Of a stretch of 47,262 nucleotides of DNA, positions 16,964 to 25,599 are shown in pieces. Source of the DNA: Candidatus Nitrosopumilus sp. (GTDB lineage Archaea; Thermoproteota; Nitrososphaeria; Nitrososphaerales; Nitrosopumilaceae). Each line of letters opens with the position of its first letter. Within the stretch, counting starts at the first letter, position 1. The position numbers and the translations under genes were made by a program. Location of the stretch: positions 1-47,262 of the forward strand of contig JAEFCZ010000029.1 of assembly GCA_016125975.1 (NCBI GenBank), read 5' to 3'. The notes under the pieces are model-generated. The model saw only the letters and a list, made by a program, of their open reading frames with translations. It was not told the origin of the DNA and searched no databases.

Positions 16964-17654
16964 TGAGATTGAACAAGAACTAGGAGTAATGCAGTTATCA
17001 GATTCTTTTTTTCCTACAGGAATATTTGCTACTTCAAATGGATTGGAATATCTTTTCTCTCAAAATAAGATTCATGAGATGACAGATCTAGCTGAGATGA
17101 TTAAAATCAATATTATTCAGCAGATAGGACCAACTGATTGCATTGCACTTGCAGACATATTTGAGAATTCAAATGAAGGTAATTTTGATAGAATTATTCA
17201 AGCAGATAATACATTATTTGCAACAAAATCAATTAAAGAAATTAGGGATGCATCAGTAAGATCAGGGATTCAATTAGTAAAGTGTGTGGCAGAATTTGTT
17301 AAAAATGACAAAATGCTAAAGCAGTATCAAGATAGTATTTTAGAGAAAAAAGCAAATGGAATTTTTCCTGTTGCCTTTGCTATATGTTGTAATGCTATGA
17401 AGATAAAAAAAGAGAAAAGCATGATGATGATGCTTTACGGTTTTAGTGTTGCAGTAGTAGGAGCGGCATTACGATTAGGACTAATTCAACACTTTGAAGG
17501 ACAAAAAATCATTCATAAAATTAAACCTGTAATTGCTCAGACAATTAAAGAAAATTCAAACAAATCCCTTTCAGAAATGTGGCAGTTTGCACCTCAAATG
17601 GATGTCATTCAGATGTCACATGAGAAAATGGATTCTAAAATGTTTATTACATAA
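16947..17654 (+). CDS. ureF: Urease accessory protein UreF
   Basis: Part of the UreG-UreF-UreD activation complex that loads carboxylated lysine and nickel into UreC. 235 residues; the N-terminus MQLSDSFFPTGIFATSNGLEYLF is the characteristic UreF motif (bacterial form LSDSxFPxGxFxxSxGLE). It lies between ureE and ureG in the same operon. Start ATG 16947; the ATG two codons later (16953) is equally possible. Confidence 0.93.
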   Translation: MYMNIDEIEQELGVMQLSDSFFPTGIFATSNGLEYLFSQNKIHEMTDLAEMIKINIIQQIGPTDCIALADIFENSNEGNFDRIIQADNTLFATKSIKEIRDASVRSGIQLVKCVAEFVKNDKMLKQYQDSILEKKANGIFPVAFAICCNAMKIKKEKSMMMMLYGFSVAVVGAALRLGLIQHFEGQKIIHKIKPVIAQTIKENSNKSLSEMWQFAPQMDVIQMSHEKMDSKMFIT

Positions 17655-17672
17655 AAATTAGATTTTTTTATC

Positions 17673-18329
17673 ATGACACATATTCCTAGAATTGGAATAG
17701 GAGGGCCTGTAGGCTCTGGAAAGAGTATGCTTATTGAGAGACTAGTTCCAATGCTTGCCCAAAAAGGATACAGTGTAAGTATCATCTCAAATGATGTCAT
17801 ATCAAAAGAAGATGCCGATAGGATGCGAAATAACCTTGCAACTAAGAGGGGGTTACTCCCTGAGAATTTAGTGATTGGTCTTGCAACAGGTGGATGTCCT
17901 CATACTGCGGTCCGAGAAGACCCTTCAATGAATCTTTCAGTAATTGAAGAGATGGAGGCAAAGCATCCTGATTTGGATCTCATAATAATTGAAAGTGGTG
18001 GAGACAACATTACAACTACATTTAGTCCAATCCTGGCTGATTATTTCATTTACATTATTGACGTTGCAGGAGGAGACAAGTATCCAAGAAAGGGAGGACT
18101 CGGAATTGAGAGTTGTGATCTTTTGATAATTAACAAGATCGATCTTGCACCATTAGTTGGGGCAGATCTAGAAATAATGAAAAGAGATGCACTAAAAATT
18201 AGAAAAGAAAAGCCATTTGAATTTGTAAACTGTAAAATGGATAAAGGGATAATGAAAGTTACAGAACATATTATTCATGATGTATTATTTGATGCACAAC
18301 CAAAATCAATAATTGCCCAAAAGGTGTAA
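17673..18329 (+). CDS. ureG: Urease accessory GTPase UreG
   Basis: GTPase that powers nickel insertion into urease. 218 residues with P-loop [15 protein letters not shown] (about 9-23), switch-region [13 protein letters not shown], the CPH metal-site motif in [13 protein letters not shown] and guanine-binding [13 protein letters not shown]. Nineteen bases after ureF and four before ureD. Confidence 0.97.
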   Translation: MTHIPRIGIGGPVGSGKSMLIERLVPMLAQKGYSVSIISNDVISKEDADRMRNNLATKRGLLPENLVIGLATGGCPHTAVREDPSMNLSVIEEMEAKHPDLDLIIIESGGDNITTTFSPILADYFIYIIDVAGGDKYPRKGGLGIESCDLLIINKIDLAPLVGADLEIMKRDALKIRKEKPFEFVNCKMDKGIMKVTEHIIHDVLFDAQPKSIIAQKV

Positions 18330-18332
18330 TTC

Positions 18333-19259
18333 TTGAATAAACTAGAATACTATACTCCTGATGACACTCCAAAAGAGATTCAGGCATATGATGCCAGTGT
18401 AAAACAGTTAGGGGTGGGCAAATCAGGAAAGGTAGGAATTTTAGATGTAGAACTCCAAGTAAATGAAAGCGGAAAGACTGTTGTTACAAAGCAATTTTCA
18501 CAAGTTCCTCTACAAATTCAAAAAGCACTATACACTGAAAGTTTCCTTCCCCAAATGGCATTTCTTTATGTAATTTCATCATCAGGGGGAATTCTACAAG
18601 GTGATCGATATAGAACAGACATCCTACTAAAAAATAAGGCAATTTCTCATATTACAACGCAAGGGGCCACTAGAATCTATAGCATGAACGCAAATTCTGC
18701 ATCACAGATTCTAAACATTACAGTTGAGGAGAACTGTTATCTTGAATATATTCCGGATCAGATAATCCCTTACAAAAACTCTAGATATTATCAAAAGGTG
18801 AATCTCAATGTTCATGACAATTCTACTTTGATTTATTCAGAAATCTTAACTCCGGGAAGAGTTGCAATGGATGAGTCATTTGAGTATGATATTTGTTATC
18901 TTAGAACACATTGCAAAAATCAAGACAATAAGATTAGATTTTTAGAAAATACGAAGATTGAACCAAAAAAACAACGAGTAAGAGATTTTGGAATATTAGG
19001 TGAATATGAAATTGTTGGAACAGTTTACATCCTTACAAAAAAAGAAGAAATCATTGCACTAGAAAATCTTATTGAAAAAGAACTAAAAAAATTTGAGAAA
19101 ATAACAATTGGAACATCTATCTTGTCTGACGAATCAGGAGTCATTATCAGAATTTTAGGAAACAAAACAGATATGATTTTTGAAGGAATTTTTAAAATTG
19201 TAGAGATCGTAAGGAAAAAAACTCTTGATGCGCCATTTAGTAAAATTAGGAAAAATTAG
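18333..19259 (+). CDS. ureD: Urease accessory protein UreD (UreH)
   Basis: Scaffold that binds apo-urease and the UreF-UreG complex. 308 residues with the UreD motifs SGGILQGDRYRTDI, THITTQGATRIY-like (ISHITTQGATRIYSMN) and LEYIPDQIIPYKNSRYYQ, and FSEILTPGR-like SEILTPGRVAMDESFEYD. The start is TTG at 18333. Last gene of ureEFGD; this order with ureD at the end is seen in other Nitrososphaerota urease clusters (general knowledge). Confidence 0.94.
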   Translation: MNKLEYYTPDDTPKEIQAYDASVKQLGVGKSGKVGILDVELQVNESGKTVVTKQFSQVPLQIQKALYTESFLPQMAFLYVISSSGGILQGDRYRTDILLKNKAISHITTQGATRIYSMNANSASQILNITVEENCYLEYIPDQIIPYKNSRYYQKVNLNVHDNSTLIYSEILTPGRVAMDESFEYDICYLRTHCKNQDNKIRFLENTKIEPKKQRVRDFGILGEYEIVGTVYILTKKEEIIALENLIEKELKKFEKITIGTSILSDESGVIIRILGNKTDMIFEGIFKIVEIVRKKTLDAPFSKIRKN

Positions 19260-19406
19260 AAGTTATTGAGAATTCCAACCGACACATCCAATCCTAGGAA
19301 TAGTGAATAGATGAAATTTCTAATTGAACAAATCAGATCTTAAACAAGTCTAAACATCACTTTGAAAAACAATTGAAAATTATTAGAAATTTTAAAAAAT
19401 ATTAGA

Positions 19407-19574
19407 TTATTTTTTTGATTTTCTCTCCTTTGCAATCCACTCAGGAATAATTGCTGCACGAATAAATTCTTGAGTTGTAATTCCTCGTTTTGAGGCAAGT
19501 TTTTTTATTTTTTGATAAACTGAATTATCTATTGTCATTAAAAATGGAGTTGTTTTTTTTGAGGTATTTACCAC
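19407..19574 (-). CDS. Small ribbon-helix-helix (CopG/MetJ-Arc type) DNA-binding protein
   Basis: GTG 19574 to TAA 19407 encodes 55 residues. After a short basic leader comes a beta-strand (TPFLMTIDNSVYQKI), a helix (KKLASKRGITT) and a second helix (TQEFIRAAIIPEWIAKERKSKK), the classic ribbon-helix-helix plan. Such dimers bind short palindromes. Its own upstream region holds the perfect palindrome at 19656-19671, and a TATA-like TTTTTTATAT (about 19611-19621) stands between. It sits directly after the urease operon and may regulate the urea genes. Too short for most gene callers. An internal ATG (13th codon) is an alternative start. Confidence 0.75.
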   Translation of the reverse strand: MVNTSKKTTPFLMTIDNSVYQKIKKLASKRGITTQEFIRAAIIPEWIAKERKSKK

Positions 19575-19655
19575 AGAGATACTTGTAAAACAATTTTAAA
19601 ATATTTTTCAATATAAAAAAATAGTAATAGATATTGATATGTTGTTTTAGGTATA

Positions 19656-19671
19656 TAGTCGACGTCGACTA
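19656..19671. promoter_or_regulatory. Perfect 16-bp palindrome TAGTCGACGTCGACTA
   Basis: An exact inverted repeat in the 169-bp gap between the ribbon-helix-helix gene (minus, start 19574) and the exported-protein pseudogene (plus, start 19744). A near copy (14/16) precedes the symporter gene at 13946-13961. The position between a regulator gene and its divergent neighbour is typical of an autoregulatory operator. Confidence 0.6.
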
Positions 19672-19743
19672 GACATGTTTTGTGTTATTTAACCAGCAAA
19701 ATCTGTTTCAAACATAACTAACAAATTTTTCTAATTACCTTCA

Positions 19744-20812
19744 ATGACATATAACAAAATCAAAATCAGCATGTTCATAGCTATACTATCAGTATCTTTT
19801 ACATCTATTGAATTTACACAATCATTTGCTCAAGAAACTCTTAGTCAAGAAGACATACGTCAAAAGGCAATTAAAGAGCAAACAAGTTTATTCTCAAGTA
19901 ATGCCCAACTAGGAGAAAAAATTCCTGTTGAGGGGTTTGATAGAATTATTTCAGAAAGAGATCCAGGTATAGGACATGAAAATCATCAACTAGCAGTAAT
20001 CATTCCCATTAGCGAAAAAGAGTATACAGGGACTTTATACTATTCTGCATCTGAACCTGTACAATTAGTCTCACTTAGAGGTCCACTAGAACCAGGAGAA
20101 GATAAAGGTAAATTCATTTGGACAACAGATGGAGAAACACATTATGAAATAACTCTAGTAAACGAGTACACTACAACTGGCCAGGGAGTTTTGTCGGTAA
20201 TGCTTTGGCACTACACACTTTCAAAAACAGTCCATTTGTTGTAGATTACAAAGTAGACTATGAGGAGGTCAAATCTACAAGAATGATGCCACGAAACAGT
20301 CTAAATGATATCAATATCATAACCGAATTTAGCTTTGATTCAGAAACTATACAAATCAATAGTTTTGATGTGTATCAACACGTATCTGGATTTAACAGAG
20401 AAACACCAGTTGTAAATCTACAAGGAATGGTAGGAATTGACAAAAGTATTCTATATAGAGCTGCAGATGAAGAGTTTAATCGAGGAACAGGTCCATTTGG
20501 TGCAGAACATAAATTCTCATAATTTGGAATGTCCACATACCTAGAACAAGGAGATCTTCCAATTAGAAAGATGACATACAGAGAGTGTGACATCACAAAC
20601 TATACAATAGATACTCTAAATGACAAAGACTATAGTTATAATAAAGCATCAGTCTTTGTACTGGTCGATAATTTTGAGATAACAGTACGGGAATGCAACC
20701 ATATCACTATGAATATCAAAAATACATTGACGAATACGGAGTGGAGGCAGTCATGAAGATGCACAATATGAAGATGAGTCCAAAAACATACAAAGATTAT
20801 GGTATAGATTAA
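19744..20812 (+). pseudogene. Exported protein, broken by two frameshifts and an in-frame stop
   Basis: The first part (19744-about 20205) starts MTYNKIKISMFIAILSV with a signal peptide ending near QSFAQE, and continues as a beta-rich protein (HQLAVIIPISEKEYTGTLYYS). The reading then moves to another frame at about 20200 (ALHTFKNSPFVVDYKVDYEEV), meets TAA at 20520-20522, resumes in the same frame (FGMSTYLEQGDLPIRKMTY), and changes frame again near 20693 (PYHYEYQKYIDEYGVEAVMKM) to stop at 20812. The pieces join into one plausible protein of about 350 residues. Function unknown; extracellular, attached or released. Three lesions point to real decay. Confidence 0.75.
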
Positions 20813-20899
20813 TGAGTTAGTCTAGGTCAAAAAATTTTTCTTTTTAATAAATTTTTTTATGCAATAAAAGAGTATTTTTATAATATCACATTTTAATTA

Positions 20900-21271
20900 T
20901 TGATTCAAATTTATTTTAACATTGAAATTAATAATTTCAAACAAACAAAAAAAATTCAGTTTTGTAAAAGTCATGAGAAAGATTTTGATATATTGTATAA
21001 AATTGCTAAAGACTCTATCATACAAAGAAAAAAACAAGGTTTAGACCAATTGATAATAGTATGTGGTTTTCATGTAGTAAATGAGATTAGAAAAAAATCC
21101 CCTGTAGAAAAAATTAAAAACAATCTAACCAAGGAATTCTCAAGACATTACAGTATTATTCATATGCTCAAAGATACCAAGAAGTTTTCAATTGAGGCAA
21201 AGATAGATGATTTTCCAAAAAAATTCTTAGCTTTTCATCAAAAGACAGAGATTTTATTCCTATTCCGATAG
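20900..21271 (+). CDS. Hypothetical basic protein (123 aa)
   Basis: A Lys/Ile-rich protein with no recognised domain. It contains a hydrophobic core segment LDQLIIVCGFHVVNEIRKKSP and otherwise charged helices. The TTG start at 20900 follows an AT-rich promoter-like region; no ATG lies near the start of the frame. It converges on the fused symporter gene and overlaps its end by 12 bases. Coding status is moderately likely. Confidence 0.5.
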   Translation: MIQIYFNIEINNFKQTKKIQFCKSHEKDFDILYKIAKDSIIQRKKQGLDQLIIVCGFHVVNEIRKKSPVEKIKNNLTKEFSRHYSIIHMLKDTKKFSIEAKIDDFPKKFLAFHQKTEILFLFR

Positions 21272-23509
21272 AACAACAGATTTGGAAGTTAACTTGAGTA
21301 CCTTTTGTGTAACATGACCCAAATCTGAAGTGGACTTTCCTATTCCCTTTTTGCCCATAATTATCACATCAATTTTGAGTTTGTCAGCAAGTTCGGAAAT
21401 CTTTTGGGCAGGATCCCCCAGTTTTACAATTCTCTTATAGTCACTAATATTTTTGGGGACAACAACACTTCTTAGAATCAGTCGGCCTTCTTCTTGAATT
21501 TGCTCTGATAATGCTTCATCAATATTTTCTTCATTTTCATCAGTCCATTCTATCACATGAAGTAGGTATATCCTAACCTTTGCTGCACCTCTAAACAAAT
21601 AATTTGCTTGATACAATGCCTTAAGTGATCTTGCAGAACCGTCAACTGGGACTAGGATTTTCATTATTGGTAGATCATATTTAGAGTCTTGAGAATCATT
21701 AAACTCTTCATTTTGATTCATTTGTGCTTTATGGAAAATCTCAGTAATGTTTCTTCTAGCCTCAATTAATGGTAAAAAGATGATTATTCCTGCTGCCGAA
21801 AATGCCCAAGTTATAGCAAGCCAAACCCATAGGTGGAATGACTGTTCTTCAAAAACAAACTCTGTTAGATAAAAAGAGGTAGGCCAAACAATAACAAGAA
21901 ATACTGAAATTGAGAATCCAATTCTTTTACAAAATCTCAAAGAACGTTGAAGGAATTCTTCATCAGTATCTCGTCTTAGCATAGAACGAACCTTATCATC
22001 TACAACCAGAATTTTTTGTTTCATTATTTGGAAATCAAAGTTTTCAGATTTTATCAAACTACCAACAATTGTGATTCCCAAACTGACAAGGATTGAAACA
22101 ACATTTCCAATCAAAAGTGGAATTAAATTCCCTGTTGAAGCAAGTGTGATTTCTCCATAGATAGAATTTGCTACAAAGATCCATGAGAAAACACCACATG
22201 CCAATCCAATTACTGCAGCAGATGTAGCAGCAAATTTGTTGGTCTTTTTCCACAATAATGCAAAGGAGATCGGAGCAACTGCAGACCCTATCAGAACACC
22301 CATCATCAGATAGACATATTGTAAACTAAATCCAGAATGAAATAGGAGAGATGCTAAAACACCCATTCCAATCCCAAATCCTAAGATGGTAAATCGAGAT
22401 ATTCTAATCAATTCTCTACCGGTAGCAGAAGGTTTCAGATAGGTACGAAATACATCATACGTGATAAGAGATGACACACTTACTAATTGAGAAGACCCAG
22501 CAGCAGTAACTGCTGTAAATATTATTGTAAGAATTAGAACGGCTCCAAGATCACCCATTAGATTTGTGGCTGTAGTGGGGGCAACAAGACCCAACTCTAT
22601 CTCATTTTCATTTAGAACGACTCCAGTAGCAATTGCCGCTAGACCAAGAGTAGTGGCCAGTGTAAATGGGATGGCAAACCAGGCCAAACCACCTATAATG
22701 AATCCGCCAGTAGCAGCCCGTGGTCGTGATGCAATTGCTCGTTGCCAATATGATTGATCAACAAAAACAGTTCCAAAGTTTCCAACAATGTTGATGATGC
22801 CAAATATCAGAGCACCAATTGATGCCAATGTCAGATATGTTCCAAATACATTACCTTCTACAGGATTTAAAATAGATGCTTGACGGAGTTTTTCATACAT
22901 TCCAGAAATTCCCCCAATTTCAGGTGTAGCAAAATAGATAACAGTTACAAAAATCAAAACCACAACAAAGATGAATGCTGCATTAAGATATTCTGCAAAA
23001 AATGTTGCTTTAAGACCTCCCCCAATAGTGTATAGGATTATTCCAACAGGAATTAGAAATGCGGCTATAGTAATATCTACTCCAGTAAGTGAGTGGATTA
23101 CTGCAGCACCGCCTAAAACAAGCATCGCAGTAACAATTGTGTTAGTCATTAATGCAAAAGATAAGAAAATCTTGTGAGAATGTTTTCCATATCTAACATA
23201 GATCATCTCAGGAAAAGTGTGAGTCATTGGCGCCTTTCTTTTTAGTTCAATTGCAAGAATTGAAAACAAAATAACCTGAATACTGGCACCTGCTGCATAC
23301 CAAAACGACCCTCCCAATCCAAACTCATAGGTCACAGTAGAAGATTGAAGTAAAGTTGCAGCCCATGTCCATGCAGATACTATAGATGATGCAATTAATC
23401 CCGTTTTGATTGTTCGTCCAGCAGTATAGAACCACTCAGAGGTTTTTCTAGTTCCAAGCCATTTTGTTTCGGCCTTGACCATCAGTATGACTGATAATGC
23501 CATTATCAA
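21260..23509 (-). CDS. Sodium/solute symporter fused to a C-terminal universal stress domain
   Basis: 749 residues: an SSS-family transporter (about 1-590) closely similar along its length to the DUR3-like protein at 11841-13844 (same GRTIKTGL, WTWAATLLQSSTV, QSYWQRAIASRP), then a linker and a Usp domain (about 602-749, PIMKILVPVDGSARSLKAL). The Usp nucleotide motif is degenerate (GKKGIGK with GHVT instead of GS). Homology to the paralogue continues upstream of the TTG at 23509 to about 23575 (LPENVGYVVLIGVGL) in open frame, but with no ATG, GTG or TTG; a CTG at 23563 is the best alternative. Substrate probably urea or a related small solute. Confidence 0.85.
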   Translation of the reverse strand: MIMALSVILMVKAETKWLGTRKTSEWFYTAGRTIKTGLIASSIVSAWTWAATLLQSSTVTYEFGLGGSFWYAAGASIQVILFSILAIELKRKAPMTHTFPEMIYVRYGKHSHKIFLSFALMTNTIVTAMLVLGGAAVIHSLTGVDITIAAFLIPVGIILYTIGGGLKATFFAEYLNAAFIFVVVLIFVTVIYFATPEIGGISGMYEKLRQASILNPVEGNVFGTYLTLASIGALIFGIINIVGNFGTVFVDQSYWQRAIASRPRAATGGFIIGGLAWFAIPFTLATTLGLAAIATGVVLNENEIELGLVAPTTATNLMGDLGAVLILTIIFTAVTAAGSSQLVSVSSLITYDVFRTYLKPSATGRELIRISRFTILGFGIGMGVLASLLFHSGFSLQYVYLMMGVLIGSAVAPISFALLWKKTNKFAATSAAVIGLACGVFSWIFVANSIYGEITLASTGNLIPLLIGNVVSILVSLGITIVGSLIKSENFDFQIMKQKILVVDDKVRSMLRRDTDEEFLQRSLRFCKRIGFSISVFLVIVWPTSFYLTEFVFEEQSFHLWVWLAITWAFSAAGIIIFLPLIEARRNITEIFHKAQMNQNEEFNDSQDSKYDLPIMKILVPVDGSARSLKALYQANYLFRGAAKVRIYLLHVIEWTDENEENIDEALSEQIQEEGRLILRSVVVPKNISDYKRIVKLGDPAQKISELADKLKIDVIIMGKKGIGKSTSDLGHVTQKVLKLTSKSVVLSE

Positions 23510-23679
23510 TCCAACTCCTATCAGTACAACATATCCTACGTTTTCAGGTAATATAGAGACCAGTAGAATAGTATCAAAAAAACAGGTATTAAAATAGAAT
23601 TAAAACAGTCAAAAAATTTCTTCCCTAAAATACAGATTTAGAAAATTTGTTAAATAGTTGATTTGTGGGATTATGCATA

Positions 23680-24219
23680 ATGGTGGATAGGGTTGATGAA
23701 CTTATAATTTCAGCGCTTTCCCAAAACTCAAAACAAGATGTATTTGAGATATGGGATTATCTAAAAGGGTTCAACTATGATTTAGCAGAAGAAGAGATCG
23801 AATCTAGAATAACAAAACTTGAGGAAGATGAAATTATTAAGGGATATACAATCAAAGTAGATGTAAAGAAAATTCCACATAGAGTTGTTCGAGTAGATCT
23901 TGTTACATTTAGAACATCACAAGCACTTCCAAAACGTCTAGTAGGTTTGAAAAAATATCTTACTGATGCGCCATTTGTATTATTTTCAGGTAGGACACGT
24001 GGTGGATATGATTGGATCACAGTAAAATCATTTTTGTCAAATGAGATGGCAGATGAGGAAAATGACATCTATAGAAATCTATTTGGAGATATTATTCAAA
24101 CTTATGAGGTCTATGACTTTGTTCCACAGACAGAAGCATCAATTTATGCTCTGATATACACTGAAGATGAATACAAAAAATTCCTCAAAGAATGGGCGCC
24201 GCCATTTATTGGATCATAA
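23680..24219 (+). CDS. Lrp/AsnC-type transcription regulator
   Basis: From ATG 23680 the protein has 179 residues (a GTG at 23665 would add five). The N-terminal third resembles a winged-helix DNA-binding domain (DELIISALSQNSKQDVFEIWDYL, then EEEIESRITKLEEDEIIKGYTIKVD, the Lrp wing and hinge). The remainder is a ligand-binding, RAM-like alpha/beta domain (VVRVDLVTF, VLFSGRTRGGYDWITVK). It is divergent from the fused symporter, so it may regulate it. The effector is unknown. Confidence 0.7.
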   Translation: MVDRVDELIISALSQNSKQDVFEIWDYLKGFNYDLAEEEIESRITKLEEDEIIKGYTIKVDVKKIPHRVVRVDLVTFRTSQALPKRLVGLKKYLTDAPFVLFSGRTRGGYDWITVKSFLSNEMADEENDIYRNLFGDIIQTYEVYDFVPQTEASIYALIYTEDEYKKFLKEWAPPFIGS

Positions 24220-24229
24220 AATAACAAAA

Positions 24230-25081
24230 TTATTTTGAAAATTTCTTTTTAAATTTAATAGTTTCATCTATCATTGAATGAGTTTTCAATCTGAGACCCA
24301 TCAAAAATTTGATCATCTCTACTCTTTGTTTTGGATCAATACCATGTGCATCTTCAATCAAATCATCAATTCTTGAAAGAGTGATTTTAAGTGTAAGGTT
24401 ACTTTTATTTACCAGATTAAGGGTTTTAGAATTCTTGTTAGGACTTGGTTTGTAAAGTTCGGTTTCTTCTTTGGTCTTCTTTTTCATGATTCTGATCTGT
24501 TTTACTGTAAGCTTATTACCTACAATTTCATCTACAAACTCGCTTTTCATAGACGCATCAACGTTTGTGAGTTCTAATGCTTGACTGACACTCAAATCAT
24601 TGTGAACAATCTTTTCTCTCACATCACCAGGGAGTTTTAGAAGTTGCATTCTATGAGATACATATTCTTCACTTTTTCCAATTTTTTTCCCTAGTTCGCT
24701 TACGCCCCCCCAGCCATACTCATTTACGTATTTTTGGTATGCCTCGGCTTCCTCAATTGGGTCCATTGATTTTCTTTGAATATTTTCAGTTAGTTGGATT
24801 TCATATGCCTGTTTGTCAGACAAATCTCTAATTTTACTAGGAATAAATCTCCAACGCATTGATTTACATGCAGAAAACCTTCTATGACCTGCAACAATCT
24901 CAAATCCATGATCAAGAGGTCTGATCACAATTGGCTGAAGTAATCCATGTTCTTTAATGCTAGATTTGAGGTTTACAAGTTCTGAGGAATTTGATGGGAG
25001 TTTGTATCTAACTGGGAATTTAGATGGTCTGATCATTCGAATTTCAATAGGTTCTACAAGAGAATTATCAATTACTTCCAT
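24230..25081 (-). CDS. ParB-like DNA-binding protein
   Basis: 283 residues. The N-terminal ParB/Srx domain has IKEHGLLQPIVIRP, the arginine motif GHRRFSACKSM and QLTENIQRKSMDPIEEAEAY (the CTP-binding ENxQR motif of chromosomal ParB). A helix-turn-helix follows at about 120-145 (VSELGKKIGKSEEYVSHRMQLL), then a basic/acidic C-terminal dimer region. No parA lies next to it and no parS-like site was identified, so a chromosome-segregation or nucleoid role is inferred from the family. Confidence 0.88.
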   Translation of the reverse strand: MEVIDNSLVEPIEIRMIRPSKFPVRYKLPSNSSELVNLKSSIKEHGLLQPIVIRPLDHGFEIVAGHRRFSACKSMRWRFIPSKIRDLSDKQAYEIQLTENIQRKSMDPIEEAEAYQKYVNEYGWGGVSELGKKIGKSEEYVSHRMQLLKLPGDVREKIVHNDLSVSQALELTNVDASMKSEFVDEIVGNKLTVKQIRIMKKKTKEETELYKPSPNKNSKTLNLVNKSNLTLKITLSRIDDLIEDAHGIDPKQRVEMIKFLMGLRLKTHSMIDETIKFKKKFSK

Positions 25082-25348
25082 TTACAACCCCCACCATACC
25101 CAATAAGATAGAGGAAATATAGTATTTAGGCATTAATAGAAAACATAGATAATAAAATTCATTTTTTTTAGATTGATTTGTAAGAAATTTGATATAATTC
25201 AAAAGTATATTAAAAAAATTGTAATTCAATTAATTTATTTTTTTATCAGCAATAGATTCACAAAACAATACGTTTGCAAGTATTAGTTTGTATCTGTAAA
25301 GGTCAGTATCTCAAAAAAGTAAAAATAGTTTTGTTATGAAAATCAGGT

Positions 25349-25561
25349 ATGAAACATGTGATAATTTTTGTAATTGTATCGATTCTCTTAATCCCTGGAA
25401 TTATTTCAATAGTAGAAGCACACCCACATGCTACAGTTGAACTAACAGATTCTCATTCACATATTTTGGCAGATGAGAAATTCCATGATGATTTCTGGAT
25501 TCATACATTTGATCAAGTCATATTTTCAATGACTGATTTTTTCAATAGTTTGTTTAGATAG
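25349..25561 (+). CDS. Small exported His-rich protein (70 aa)
   Basis: A signal peptide of about 24 residues (MKHVIIFVIVSILLIPGIISIVEA) is followed by a mature part with seven histidines (HPHATVELTDSHSH, KFHDDFWIHTF). This spacing suggests metal binding, perhaps copper, nickel or zinc, outside the membrane. No family recognised. It stands alone between parB (divergent) and bioA (convergent). Confidence 0.6.
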   Translation: MKHVIIFVIVSILLIPGIISIVEAHPHATVELTDSHSHILADEKFHDDFWIHTFDQVIFSMTDFFNSLFR

Positions 25562-25599
25562 AATCTTAAAAGATTTGAAACGATCTAGGGGGTTAGCAG

